The notes beneath the pieces were generated by a model. The model was not told the DNA's origin. It worked only from the letters and a program-made list of their open reading frames with translations, and made no database searches. The position numbers were made by a program, and so were the translations under genes. A stretch of DNA of 28,470 bases, taken from contig CAZWFN010000074.1 of the NCBI GenBank assembly GCA_964633205.1, forward strand, positions 1-28,470, given 5' to 3'. Positions 15,488 through 24,422 of the stretch are shown here, piece after piece; positions within the stretch are counted from its first letter, which is position 1; each line of letters opens with the position of its first letter. The stretch comes from CAYVQE01 sp964633205. GTDB lineage: Bacteria; Myxococcota; B64-G9.

Positions 15488-17722
15488 TCAGAAAGCGAAG
15501 CGATAGCCCAGCCGGGCCGACAGGCCCCCGAGCCGACCGGCGACCGCGTCGTCACCGAGCCACTCGGCGTATAGATAGCCGAGCTCGAGCAGGATGCCGC
15601 CCGGGCCTGCGGTGACATCGAGCCCGGCCCGGGCATAGCCGCCCGGGGACACCGCGGTGTGCTGCTGTGCCGGCTGGAAGTCGTTGCTGACCGCCACCCG
15701 GCTCCAGACGCCGGCTGCCCCCAGGCCCACGGCCGGGGTGAAGCGGGTCGCGTTCTCGAAGCGGTAGCTCAGCCCGGCCCAGAAGGGCAGGGCATCGAGG
15801 CGCAGGTCCGAGCTGCAGTCGATGGTCCCCGATGGACAGGCGGCGTCGACCCGCTGGCCGAACCAACCCAGACCGGCGGCGACGAACAGACCCGCGGTCA
15901 ACCGCATCGAGCCCTCCACCGCCACCAGGGGCGCACCGATGCGCTGCAGGTTGTGCTCCAGACCGGTGGTCACCGCCAGGCCGAACCGCGGCGGCGGCGA
16001 TCGGAGATGGAGGCGGATCTCGGCCGCCAGGTTCTCGTAGCCGGCGGCCCGGATCAGGGCGGGGCCCTCGGCGCCCGGCGGTGGCCGGTAGGTCGCGGTC
16101 AGCATCCCGGCGCCCGCCGCGACCGCCGGCGACAGATCGCCGCGCGAGGCGGTGAAGGCCAGATTGGGCTGCGGGATGGGGTTGCCCTGGGCATCGGTGA
16201 CCCGGGCTTCGATTCGCACCCGGGCCCCACTGTCGGTCAAGACGCGCTCGGCGCCGGCCTGCAGGTCGAGCCGCTCCGGTTTGCCGGCCACCAGCTCGAA
16301 CTCCAGCCTGCGGCTGTGCACGCCGGCCCGGATGAAGACCCGGGCCGGACCCGCCTCGGTGCCGGCGGTGAACCGCAGCTCGGCCCGGCCTTTCTCGAAG
16401 CCGTGCTCCAAGGCCAGCTCACCGCCCTCGGCCCGGGCCTCGAGCTTGGCCGGCTCAGCCGCGTCCGGCGGCAGGAACAGCTCGACCAGCACCGGGGTGG
16501 TGCTGCGGCCGTCGGCCACCAGGGTCTTGCGCTCTGCAGTGACCCGCAGCGGCGGCGGGGCCTCGAGGGCCACCGCGGTCCGGCCGGTCTGGCGCCCCAG
16601 CGCGGCCGTGACTTGCACCCGGCCGCTGGTCCCGACCGGGGCGACCAGCTCGGCCTGGTAGCGGCCGGAGTCCTGCTCGGTCACCGGACCCATGCGGCCC
16701 TGGTCGCTGGAGATGCGCAGCGGCAGCTTCTCCACCCCGCGGCCTTGCTCGTCGGTGACGGTGGCCGTGATCAGCGCCCGCGAACGGCCGTCGCTGACCA
16801 GCCGGTCCGGCTCGGCCGCCACGGCGATGTCCAGCTCGATGCCGGGCAGCAGGCGCAGCTCGATCTTGCGTCCCAACCGCCGGGGCCGCAACATCTGCAG
16901 CCGCAGCTTGATCCGCCTGGGGGTGACCAACTGCGGCGGGGCGTAGACGCCGCGGTAGATGCCCCGGCCCAGCGGGACCATGCGGCTGACCTTGCCCGCG
17001 GCCACCCGGGCCCGCAGCCGGGCCCGCGGCAGCGGGCGGCCGGCGGCGTTGCAAGCGAAGGCGTAGATGCGGCTGCGCGACTGGCCGTCGGCCCGGATGG
17101 CGCGCGGCACGGCCAGCACCTTCAGCCGCGGGCGGGGCTCGATCTTCAGCGGGATGCGTCTGCGCTCCAGCTGCTTGCCGGGCGCGGCGACCTCGAGCAG
17201 GCCGACCGCATGGGCCGGATGTAGCCGGGCCTTGAACTCCACCCAGCCCTCGGCATCGGCCCGCACCGGGCCGAAGCGGCGGCCGGCCACGGTCAGGCTG
17301 GCCCGGGCATTGGGTGCCACCCGGGCATCGATGGTCTTGTTGGCCAGCACCACGATCGGCAGAAAGGCCGGCGGGCAAGATGGGTTGGGTAGCCGCGCGG
17401 TGACGATGGCAACGGTCGGTTCCGGCTTCCAGGGCGGAGTGTAGGAGACCGAGAAACGATCGGGCCCGAAGGCCAGCAGCTCGCTGAGCTTGCCGTGGTC
17501 GACCTGCAAGCGCGGGCTATCACCGCTCTTGCCGGCCTGGAGCGCGATGGTCAGCTGCACGCTCTTGCCCGAGCCGGCCACGGCGTAGGGGGCGTCGGCC
17601 GCCAAGGTCAGGCAGGCCTTGCCGCCGGCTGGTTGGGCGCGGGCGGTGTCCGGCCGGCCGATCGCCAGCCAGGCGGCCAGGCCGCCGGCCAGGGCCAGGA
17701 ACAATCGCATGTCTCGCTTCAC
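15488..17722 (-). CDS. Invasin-like Ig-domain protein with C-terminal outer-membrane beta-barrel
   Basis: This 744-residue exported protein has a signal peptide at about 1-29 (KRDMR, hydrophobic core, TARA-Q). A region of beta domains contains at least two clear Big_1/invasin-like modules (for example LVSDGRSRALITATVTDEQG and LTDSGARVRIEARVTDAQG). Residues about 577-744 alternate like an eight-stranded outer-membrane barrel and end in YRFAF, with the terminal Phe of a BAM signal. A loop in the barrel has two cysteines. GTG 17722 is chosen because AGGAG sits 7 nt before it, whereas ATG 17710 has none; this only adds KRD-type charges to the signal peptide. It is the first gene of the five-gene run. 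A barrel this small is unlikely to pass the Ig part outward like a classical autotransporter, so the Ig domains may be periplasmic or need another route. Confidence 0.82.
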   Translation of the reverse strand: MKRDMRLFLALAGGLAAWLAIGRPDTARAQPAGGKACLTLAADAPYAVAGSGKSVQLTIALQAGKSGDSPRLQVDHGKLSELLAFGPDRFSVSYTPPWKPEPTVAIVTARLPNPSCPPAFLPIVVLANKTIDARVAPNARASLTVAGRRFGPVRADAEGWVEFKARLHPAHAVGLLEVAAPGKQLERRRIPLKIEPRPRLKVLAVPRAIRADGQSRSRIYAFACNAAGRPLPRARLRARVAAGKVSRMVPLGRGIYRGVYAPPQLVTPRRIKLRLQMLRPRRLGRKIELRLLPGIELDIAVAAEPDRLVSDGRSRALITATVTDEQGRGVEKLPLRISSDQGRMGPVTEQDSGRYQAELVAPVGTSGRVQVTAALGRQTGRTAVALEAPPPLRVTAERKTLVADGRSTTPVLVELFLPPDAAEPAKLEARAEGGELALEHGFEKGRAELRFTAGTEAGPARVFIRAGVHSRRLEFELVAGKPERLDLQAGAERVLTDSGARVRIEARVTDAQGNPIPQPNLAFTASRGDLSPAVAAGAGMLTATYRPPPGAEGPALIRAAGYENLAAEIRLHLRSPPPRFGLAVTTGLEHNLQRIGAPLVAVEGSMRLTAGLFVAAGLGWFGQRVDAACPSGTIDCSSDLRLDALPFWAGLSYRFENATRFTPAVGLGAAGVWSRVAVSNDFQPAQQHTAVSPGGYARAGLDVTAGPGGILLELGYLYAEWLGDDAVAGRLGGLSARLGYRFAF

Positions 17723-17753
17723 GCAGGCTCTCCTCGTACGCCGCGCTCCGCCG

Positions 17754-17799
17754 GCCGCCACAGGCGGCGGTTGTCGAATTGCCCATCCCGGCCAGGATA
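17754..17799 (-). promoter_or_regulatory. Possible internal promoter and leader hairpin before the barrel gene
   Basis: On the minus strand a TATCCT hexamer (17794-17799) could be a -10 box, without a good -35. Between it and the start is a perfect 6-bp stem with a 3-nt loop (17754-17759 with 17763-17768, GCCGCC). The 121-bp gap after the sensor kinase would allow the barrel operon to be transcribed separately. Confidence 0.3.
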
Positions 17800-17843
17800 A
17801 CACATTCTCCGGCGGCCGCACTCGGCGGCATGTCGATCGGGGC

Positions 17844-19739
17844 TCAACGCAGGTGGGTGCTGTGGCGCAGGGCCGGGAAGTACAGGGTGAAGGTGGCGCC
17901 TCGGCCCGGTCGGCTGTCGAGCTCGATGCGGCCCATGTGGCGCTGGACGACCTGATAGACCCGGGCCAGTCCCAGGCCCTTGCCGTCCCAGTTCTGCTTG
18001 TTGGTGAAAAAGGGCTCGAAGACCCGCTCGTGCAGCTCGGGTGGGATGCCCACCCCGCTGTCCTCGAAGGCCAACGCGATCACCTTGCCCTCGCTGCCGC
18101 TGCCCCGGATGACGATGCGGCCGCCCTCGGGCATGGCATGGCGGGCGTTGCGCAGCAGCTCGTCGAAGCAGTCGCCCAGGGCCTCGGCATCGCCCATGAT
18201 GATGGGGAAGCGCTCGGGGATGGCCAGCTCGACCCGCACCCCGGCGGCCGCCAGCTCCTCGGCCCGGGTGGCCACCACGTGGGTGACCAGGTTGGCCAGA
18301 TCGACCCGGGCCATCTGCTCGCCGCCGGTCTGGGCGTAGTCGAGCAGGGTCTCGACGATGTCGCGGATGCGCCTGCCCTCGCGCTCGATGTCGCTCAGCA
18401 GCACGTGGTCCGGGTCGCCGCTGGGGTGGCGCACCAGCAGCAGCTGGGCGCAGCCGATGACCCCCATCAGCGGGTTGTTGATCTCATGGGCCACGCCGGC
18501 GCCCAGCTCGCTGACCGCGGCCAGCTTCTGGGCCTGGAGCAGCTGCTCCTGGGTCTGCTTCAGCTCGCGGGTGCGCGCCTCGACCCGATCCTGCAGCTCG
18601 ACGTTCCAGCCCTGGATCTCGGCGGTCTGGGCCTCGATCTGGCGGCGCTGCTCGGCCAGCTCGCTGCCCATGTGATTGAAGGACTCGCTCAGCCGCCCGA
18701 TCTCATCGCGGCCGCGCACCGGGATGCGCTGCTCCAGGTCGCCGGCGGCGATGGCCAGGGCGCCGTCGACCAGCCGCCGCACCGGCCGTACGATGCGCCG
18801 CGCGAGCAACCAACCCAACAGGGCCGCAAGCGCCAGCCCGCCCGCCAGCCAGGCCAGCAGGCGGCTGGCCAGGCGTTTGGCCGGCGCCATGGCCTCGGCT
18901 TCCGGTTGGGCCACCGCCACCGTCCAGCCGGTTCCCGGCACCGAGGCGAAGGCGCCCAGCATGGCCCCGCGCCCGGGATCGCGGTAGTCGCCGACCACGG
19001 CCGCTCCGGGCTCGATTTGCCGCCGCAGCCCGGCGGTGGCATCCAACTCGTCCCGATCGAGGGCCCGCTCGATCTCGGGGTGGAAGACCAGCGCGCCGTC
19101 GGCATCGACCACCAGAGCCAGCCCGGCGGCGCCCACCCGGAAGCGCGCGAAGCGTTGCTGCAGGGGATCGAGCGACAGCTCGACCACCAGCCGCAGAGTG
19201 CGGCCGCGGGCATCGGTCACCGGGGCGGTGCAGACCATCAGCATGGCCTTCTTGCGCGCCGATCCGTAGACCCGCCCGCTGGCGCAGCCGGTGGGCCGCT
19301 CGGCGGCGCTGCGGGCCACGGCCAGGAACTTCTCGATCTCCGCCGGGGTCATGTCGGCGTGGCTCTGGTACTCGAAGGTGAAGGATTCGTAGTCGTCGAT
19401 GAAGATCAGCGGACCGACCTGACGGCCTTCGGCATCGAGCAGGGCTACGGCATTGAAGCGGTCCGACAGCAGGTAGACCCTCGACAGGGAAGCGGATAGG
19501 GCCGACAGGCTGTCCGGGTCCAGATCGAGGGCGCTGGCCAGCAGCTGCAGCGAGCGCTCGGTCTCCTGCAGATCGCGGCTGACGATCTCGGCCTCGGCCT
19601 CGGCCGACTTGGTCAGCAGCTCGCGGATGCGTTCGGCCACCTCGGTCCGGCTCAGTCCGATGGCCTGGAAGCCGGCGATGCCTATCGGCGCCGCCGCCAC
19701 GAACAGCATGGCCAGCACCAGCTTGAAGCCCAGACGCAT
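17844..19739 (-). CDS. Membrane sensor histidine kinase (periplasmic sensor-HAMP-HisKA-HATPase)
   Basis: This 631-residue inner-membrane kinase has transmembrane segments at about 7-28 and 291-313. They bracket a Cache-like periplasmic sensor of about 260 residues with a pair of cysteines (152, 170). A HAMP domain (about 311-363) and coiled coil (360-408) lead to HisKA with phosphorylated His418 in GVAHEINNPL. The ATPase domain has Asn531, EDSGVGIP with Asp560, and GKGLGL (587-592). There is no attached receiver. The nearest complete receiver in the same orientation is in the hybrid kinase downstream, which is a plausible partner but not proven. The ATG lacks a Shine-Dalgarno and follows a TATAGT box directly. 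It lies 121 bp upstream of the barrel gene. Confidence 0.9.
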   Translation of the reverse strand: MRLGFKLVLAMLFVAAAPIGIAGFQAIGLSRTEVAERIRELLTKSAEAEAEIVSRDLQETERSLQLLASALDLDPDSLSALSASLSRVYLLSDRFNAVALLDAEGRQVGPLIFIDDYESFTFEYQSHADMTPAEIEKFLAVARSAAERPTGCASGRVYGSARKKAMLMVCTAPVTDARGRTLRLVVELSLDPLQQRFARFRVGAAGLALVVDADGALVFHPEIERALDRDELDATAGLRRQIEPGAAVVGDYRDPGRGAMLGAFASVPGTGWTVAVAQPEAEAMAPAKRLASRLLAWLAGGLALAALLGWLLARRIVRPVRRLVDGALAIAAGDLEQRIPVRGRDEIGRLSESFNHMGSELAEQRRQIEAQTAEIQGWNVELQDRVEARTRELKQTQEQLLQAQKLAAVSELGAGVAHEINNPLMGVIGCAQLLLVRHPSGDPDHVLLSDIEREGRRIRDIVETLLDYAQTGGEQMARVDLANLVTHVVATRAEELAAAGVRVELAIPERFPIIMGDAEALGDCFDELLRNARHAMPEGGRIVIRGSGSEGKVIALAFEDSGVGIPPELHERVFEPFFTNKQNWDGKGLGLARVYQVVQRHMGRIELDSRPGRGATFTLYFPALRHSTHLR

Positions 19740-19747
19740 GACCCGGC

Positions 19748-19753
19748 ACTATA
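19748..19753 (-). promoter_or_regulatory. -10 box TATAGT directly before the sensor kinase ATG
   Basis: TATAGT on the minus strand ends 8 nt before the ATG at 19739, which places the likely transcription start within 2-3 nt of the start codon. The hexamer 17 bp upstream (CTGGAA) is a weak -35. With no Shine-Dalgarno, a leaderless transcript is likely. Confidence 0.5.
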
Positions 19754-19805
19754 CCACGCTGCTCCCGCGATTCCAGCCGCTACCGTGCGCTCGACACACC
19801 CCGGC

Positions 19806-20165
19806 TCACTCGCGCTCGGTCGGGCTGCGGCGTTTCTTTTTGACCTGTGCCCGGCGGCGCTTGTTCTCGATGCGCCGGCGGCGGCTGGCCTTGGTGGGGC
19901 GGGTGGGCCGACGCTTCTTGGGCACCCGGTTGGTGGCTTCCAGCCGGCGGGCCATGCGCGCGTAGGCCACCTCCAGGTTGCGCTGGCGCGAGCGGCGCTC
20001 GGTGGCGGTGACCGTCGCGCCCGAGGGCCGGTGGTGCAGCCGGACGCCGGTGCGCGAGCGGTTGCGGTGCTGGCCGCCCGGGCCGGGGCCGGTGAAGAAC
20101 TCTTCCTCGCAGACGCGTTCCAGCGTCTGGCGGTCGGTGGCGTAGGGGCCGGAGGTGCGGTTCAT
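19806..20165 (-). CDS. RF-1 domain (GGQ) peptidyl-tRNA hydrolase, ArfB-like ribosome rescue factor
   Basis: This 119-residue protein contains a class I release-factor catalytic loop, GPGPGGQ, with Gly30-Gly31-Gln32. HRNRSRTGVRLHH follows, as in release-factor-like proteins that hydrolyse peptidyl-tRNA. It lacks the codon-recognition domains of RF1/RF2. The C-terminus (from about 82) is very rich in Arg and Lys, like the ArfB tail that enters the empty mRNA channel of stalled ribosomes, so rescue of non-stop complexes is the likely role. E. coli ArfB is about 140 residues. It could instead belong to the generic 'release factor-like' group. The ATG has no Shine-Dalgarno and a TAGAAT box is 10 nt before it. 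It is divergent from the cyclase gene. Confidence 0.85.
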   Translation of the reverse strand: MNRTSGPYATDRQTLERVCEEEFFTGPGPGGQHRNRSRTGVRLHHRPSGATVTATERRSRQRNLEVAYARMARRLEATNRVPKKRRPTRPTKASRRRRIENKRRRAQVKKKRRSPTERE

Positions 20166-20175
20166 GACAGCGGGT

Positions 20176-20181
20176 ATTCTA
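20176..20181 (-). promoter_or_regulatory. -10 box TAGAAT before the ribosome rescue gene
   Basis: TAGAAT matches five of six consensus positions and ends 10 nt before the ATG at 20165, giving a predicted leader of only about 4 nt. No good -35 is visible at 17 bp. Confidence 0.45.
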
Positions 20182-20275
20182 CGCCAAGAGCGGGGATAAT
20201 TTCACCTTGCGCTGCGGGGGCCCCTCTGGCTCGGGCGGGGCTTGAAGGATCGGCTCCAAGCTTCCGTTTTGCATG

Positions 20276-20304
20276 TTGTATCGCACCTGGACGCGTGGTA
20301 CGCT
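20276..20304 (+). promoter_or_regulatory. Possible promoter of the cyclase-kinase operon
   Basis: TTGTAT (20276-20281) and TACGCT (20299-20304) are 17 bp apart. The -35 core TTG is kept; the -10 matches three of six positions. The start codon is at 20327, leaving a short leader with only a weak GAG as ribosome-binding site. Confidence 0.35.
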
Positions 20305-20326
20305 GCAGCTCGGATTCGAGCGTGCC

Positions 20327-22006
20327 ATGTCCCTGATCTGTCTGAACTGCCAGACCCAGGTCGATCCGCCGCCGGGCGGCTCGGCCGGCGCCTGTCCGCG
20401 CTGCGGCGGCGATCTGGTGGCCGAGGCGGTGGCCTGGGTCGACTGGAGCGGTCCGGCCGGCGACGGCCAGCGGGTGGTGCTCGACGGCATGACCATCGGC
20501 CGGCTGGCCAGCAACGACATCGTGCTGCGCGACCGCGAGGTCTCCAAGCAGCACGCCAGCTTGCAGCAGCGCGGCGGTGACTGGTGGATCCGCGACGCCG
20601 GCTCGGCCAACGGCACCCTGGTCGGCGGCACGCCGGTGGTCGAGCGGCGGCTGCGCGACGGCGATCGGATCGCCATCGGCGGCAGCCGGCTGGTCTTCCA
20701 CGCCTCCCAGGCCCCGGCGGACGCCGGTCGCGTCACCGTGGTGCCCGAGCCGGCCGGGCAGGACAGCATCCAGGCCTGCCTGGAGTGCGAGTCCGGTGAC
20801 TTCCGTCCCAGCCAGCAGGTGACCGATAGCGACGAGCTGCGGGCCGACTACGAGCGGTTGCTGCTGGCCTATCGCTTCCACCGCTACATGGCCGAAGAGC
20901 GCGACCAGCACGCCCTGCTGCGCAACATCCTGGAGCTGGCCTTCGACATGCTGCCGGCCGATCGCGGGGCCATCCTGCTGCGCGAGGAGGAGGGGGCGCC
21001 GTTGACGCCGGCCTTCACCCGCCTGCGCCACGGCGCAGCCGGCGAGATCGTGCTGCCCGACAGCATCCTGCGCCGGGCGGTGCAGGAGCGCGCGGCGGTG
21101 CTGTCGGCCGACGCCATGGTCGACCGCCGCTTCCAGGCCTCGGTCAGCGTCATCAGCGGCAGCGTGCGCTCGGCCATGTGCGTGCCGCTGGTGGGCCGCA
21201 ACGAGGTGCTGGGCGCCATCCACCTCGATACCCGCGAGCGCACCGGGGCCTTCTCGGTCAAGGATCTGCAGCTGCTCAGCGTGCTGGCCGGTCAGGCGGC
21301 CGGCCTGCTGGAACGCACCCGGCTGCACCAGCGGCTGGATCGGGAGGCGGCGGCCCGGGCCCGGCTGGCACGCTTTCTGGCGCCCGAGGTGCTGGCCGAG
21401 GTGGTCGAGCGCGGTCTGGACCTGAACTCGGCCGGGCGCACCGACCGGGTGTCGGTGCTGTTCTGCGACATCCGCGGCTTCACCGCCCTGGCCGAGACGC
21501 TGGAGCCCAACCAGCTGCTGGGACTGCTCAACGGCTTCTTCGAGCGCATGGTCGACGCGGTGTTCCAGCACGGCGGGCTGCTGGACAAGTTCATCGGCGA
21601 CGCGCTGATGGCCGTCTGGGGCGCGCCGCTGAAGCGGGCCGACGACGCCCGCCGGGCGGTGGCCGCCGGCCGCCAGATGTTGGGCGACATCGAAGCGCTC
21701 AACCGCGAGCACGCTGGACGAAGCTGGCCGACCATCGATGTGGGCATCGGCATCAACAGCGGTGAGGTGGTGATCGGCGCGGTGGGATCTTCGCGCCGGA
21801 TGGAGTATACGGTTTTGGGGGATGCGGTGAACCTGGCGGCCCGGGTCTGCGATCTGGCCCGCGGCGGCCAGATGTTGATCACCGCCAGCACCCTGGAGGC
21901 CGCGGCGGCGGGCGGAGCCCGGCCGCCGCGGGTCCAGCGCCTGCCACCGGCCCAGGTGCGGGGCCGCAAGCGGGCGGTGCAGGTGTTCGCGGTGCAGGGC
22001 GATTGA
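20327..22006 (+). CDS. Zinc ribbon-FHA-GAF-class III adenylate cyclase
   Basis: This 559-residue cytoplasmic protein begins with a zinc ribbon (CLNC at 5-8, CPRC at 23-26). An FHA domain (about 48-125) follows with the phosphothreonine-binding residues Arg59, Ser73, His76 and Asn95. A GAF-type domain (about 190-330) could bind a ligand. The class III nucleotide cyclase domain (about 372-555) has metal-binding Asp381 (FCDIRGF) and Asp425 (FIGDALMAV). The purine-selecting pair Lys421 and Asp499 favours ATP. Asn502 and Arg506 complete the active site, so cAMP synthesis is expected. The kinase gene starts 13 bp later; its product could phosphorylate a protein that docks on the FHA domain. ATG 20327 is chosen because the zinc ribbon begins there; residues encoded upstream do not fit. 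Confidence 0.9.
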   Translation: MSLICLNCQTQVDPPPGGSAGACPRCGGDLVAEAVAWVDWSGPAGDGQRVVLDGMTIGRLASNDIVLRDREVSKQHASLQQRGGDWWIRDAGSANGTLVGGTPVVERRLRDGDRIAIGGSRLVFHASQAPADAGRVTVVPEPAGQDSIQACLECESGDFRPSQQVTDSDELRADYERLLLAYRFHRYMAEERDQHALLRNILELAFDMLPADRGAILLREEEGAPLTPAFTRLRHGAAGEIVLPDSILRRAVQERAAVLSADAMVDRRFQASVSVISGSVRSAMCVPLVGRNEVLGAIHLDTRERTGAFSVKDLQLLSVLAGQAAGLLERTRLHQRLDREAAARARLARFLAPEVLAEVVERGLDLNSAGRTDRVSVLFCDIRGFTALAETLEPNQLLGLLNGFFERMVDAVFQHGGLLDKFIGDALMAVWGAPLKRADDARRAVAAGRQMLGDIEALNREHAGRSWPTIDVGIGINSGEVVIGAVGSSRRMEYTVLGDAVNLAARVCDLARGGQMLITASTLEAAAAGGARPPRVQRLPPAQVRGRKRAVQVFAVQGD

Positions 22007-22019
22007 ACGCGGGGAGCCG

Positions 22020-24370
22020 ATGGCCACCCAGAAGTGTCCCGGTTGCGGATCGTGGAACGACGTCAGCGTGTTCGTCAGCGGACAGCGGGTGCGCTGTTCG
22101 ATCTGCAAGCTGCCCTTCACCGTCCAGCGCAACGACTCCCAGGTGATCGATCCGGTCGAGGCCCGCGTCGGCCCGCGGCCGCGGCGCGCCCCGCCGGTCG
22201 GTCCGGCCGCNNNNNNNNNNNNNNNNNNNNNNNNNNNNNNNNNNNNNNNNNNNNNNNNNNNNNNNNNNNNNNNNNNNNNNNNNNNNNNNNNNNNNNNNNN
22301 NNNNNNNNNNTCCGGCCGCATCCGGCGGTGGTCGAGCAGGAACGACGCGAGCGGGGAAGGCAGCGCCAGCAGGAGCCCCCGCCGGCCGCCGCCCCCCGGG
22401 ACAAGGTCCGCGAAGACACCGCGCCCGGCGGCGATCTGAAGATTCCGGGCTACGAGTTGTTCGAGGTCATCGGCAAAGGGGGGATGGGGCGGGTCTACCG
22501 CGCCCGGCAGAGTTCGCTCGATCGGCTGGTGGCCATCAAGGTGCTGAATCAGGACCTGGCCAAGCACCAGAGCTTCATTCGCCGTTTCGAGAAGGAGACC
22601 GCTTCGCTGGCGGCGATGAGTCATCCGAACATCTCGGCCATCATCGATCGCGGTCACGCCGGTGGGCTGTGGTACTTCATCATGGAGTACATCGCCGGGC
22701 CCAGCCTGCGCCAGCTGATCAACCGCGAACGTTTCGACTTGGAACACCTGCTCGAGATCTTCGACCCGCTCTGCCGGGCGGTGGCCCACGCCCACCAGCG
22801 CAAGGTCATCCACCGCGACCTGAAGCCGGAGAACGTGCTGTTCACCAGCGACGGGGTGCTCAAGGTGGTCGACTTCGGCCTGGCCAACATCCTGGCCGGC
22901 GACGAGCGCTGGTCGCTGACGCGCACCAAGGTCAGCATGGGTACGGTCAATTACATGGCCCCGGAGCAAAGGCGCGACGCCAAGCACGTCGACCACCGGG
23001 CCGACATCTACTCGCTGGGGGTGATGCTCTACGAGCTGCTGGTGGGCGAGCTGCCGCTGGGCCGCTTCGACCCGCCATCGAAGCAACGGGCCGGCCTGGA
23101 CCCGCGCATCGACGAGCTGGTGCTGCAGATGCTCTCGTTCGACCAGCAGGCGCGGCCCCAGCGGGCCGACGAGGTGCTGGCCGAGCTGCAGCGGCTGGCC
23201 GGCGGGCCGCCGGCCGCGGCCGAAGCGGCACCGGCGGCCGCTGAGCCGGAGCAACCCGATCCCGCGCCCGAAGCCGAACCCGCGCCCGAAGCCGCGCCCG
23301 CGCTCGAACCCGCGCCCGCGCTCGAACCCGCGCCTGCACCCGAACCCATGCCCGAAGCCGCGCCCGCGCCCGCGGCCGAGCCCGGAGTCGAGCCGCGGGA
23401 CGCGGTGCCCTCGGCGTTGCCACTGAGCGCTGACGATTCCGGCGGGCCGGCCGCACCCGCGCCGCAGCCGGCGGACCTACCCCGGCCGGCCCGGGATCGG
23501 CGCTGGCGAGGCGGCTTGCCGGTCAAGCTGCTGATGGGCGTATTGGGCCTGGCGGCGCTGGCCGGCGGCGCGGTGGCCGTGTTCAGCTGGCTGCTCAGCT
23601 CGGAGTTGGACGAATCGGCCGCCGATCTGGTGTTGCGCCGCGAAGGCGGCGTGCCCCAGGTCAACCTGGTGCTGCCGCGCCAGGTCAAGCACGTGCCCCC
23701 CAGCGCCGTGCGGCGTGTCGATGGCCGCAGAACCGTTCATTTCGATTTCAAGCCCTCGCGGCTGGAGCCGATGCCGGTGCGGTTGGTGGGCGGCAGCTGG
23801 AGCTGGGAGGACGGACAGGGGGCGTTGATGCAGGACACCTGCCGCCAGGCCTTGACGGTCAACCAGCGACCGGCCACCGCCGCCTTCGGCCCGCTGCGGG
23901 CGGCCGAGGGGCTGGAGCTGGTCACCGAGGTGACCGCCGCGCCGGCCACCTACGACGACGGCTCGGGACCGGTGCCGCTGCAGCGCTACCTGCGCGAGCG
24001 GCTGTCCGATGCCCAGCGCCTGGCCCGGGTGGACGTCGCGCAGCGGGTGGGGTTGGGCTTCATCGCCGAATCGGGCGATGGGATCGCGGTGCTGCTGCCG
24101 CTGGACGGGGCCGGGCCCGGCCGGCTGGTGCGCACCGGTGCCGGCATGGAGCGGCCCAGCGGTGAGTTCGCCCTCGACACGGAGCACGATCTGAGTCGGG
24201 GCTTGCAGCGGATACACCTGCGGGTGCATGACGGCCGGCTGCGGCTCGAGCTGGGCGACGTGAAGCTGGTCGACGAGCTGGCCGGGCTGCCGCTGCACTT
24301 CCGCGGCCGGCCGGCGCTGGCCTGTCAGAACGCCCGCTGTCGGTTCGAGCGCGTCACCATCAGCCAGTAG
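22020..24370 (+). CDS. Zinc ribbon-Ser/Thr protein kinase with one membrane span (interrupted by assembly gap)
   Basis: The N-terminus, read from ATG 22020 (GGGGAG just upstream), is a zinc ribbon (CPGC, then CSIC). After 100 Ns the reading continues in another frame, where a full Hanks-type kinase is encoded. It has GKGGMG (22472 on), AIKVL, HRDLKPEN (22811-22834), DFG (22871-22879), the MGTVNYMAPEQ activation-segment end and DIYSLGVMLYELL. A Pro/Ala/Glu-rich linker (about 23220-23400) and one transmembrane helix (about 23521-23595) follow, then an external domain of about 260 residues. That domain's closing part resembles a concanavalin-like sandwich of the DUF1080 type. The frame change is attributed to the unknown gap length, not to a mutation. 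The substrate is unknown; the FHA-cyclase 13 bp upstream is the obvious candidate. Confidence 0.88.
22211..22310. other. Assembly gap (100 Ns) inside the kinase gene
   Basis: Exactly 100 undetermined bases usually mark a scaffold gap of unknown size. Coding is in the frame of 22020 before it and in the frame of 22472 after it. One intact gene therefore requires a true gap length of 3n+2. The same 9-mer, TCCGGCCGC, ends the left flank and begins the right flank. Confidence 0.95.
23256..23384 (+). repeat. Tandem Pro-Ala-Glu repeat in the kinase linker
   Basis: Degenerate units of 6, 12 and 18 bases encode runs such as APEAEP and ALEP. An exact 18-bp unit (GCCCGCGCTCGAACCCGC) occurs twice in tandem near 23295-23330. 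The linker joins the cytoplasmic kinase to the membrane helix and is likely to vary in length between strains. Confidence 0.75.
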
Positions 24371-24381
24371 GTGGGGTCCAC

Positions 24382-24407
24382 GCGCCTCGGGTGGGGGTCC
24401 CGGGCGC
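24382..24407. terminator. Hairpin between convergent kinase and PEGA genes
   Basis: GCGCC plus CGGG (24382-24391, one bulged T) pair with CCCG plus GGCGC (24399-24407), giving a 9-bp stem with a 7-nt loop. It sits in the 52-bp gap between two gene ends, so it could terminate in both directions, but there is no T-tract. Confidence 0.35.
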
Positions 24408-24422
24408 TGCGGTGGGCCGCTG

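Noticed and set aside
22020..22439. A separate small zinc-ribbon protein of 139 codons ending after the N gap
   Set aside because: The post-gap part is an out-of-frame reading. The ribbon most likely belongs to the kinase, whose true frame resumes after the gap.
20162..23254. A 1030-codon minus-strand frame through the cyclase and kinase genes
   Set aside because: It runs through the N gap and opposes two proteins with intact catalytic motifs.
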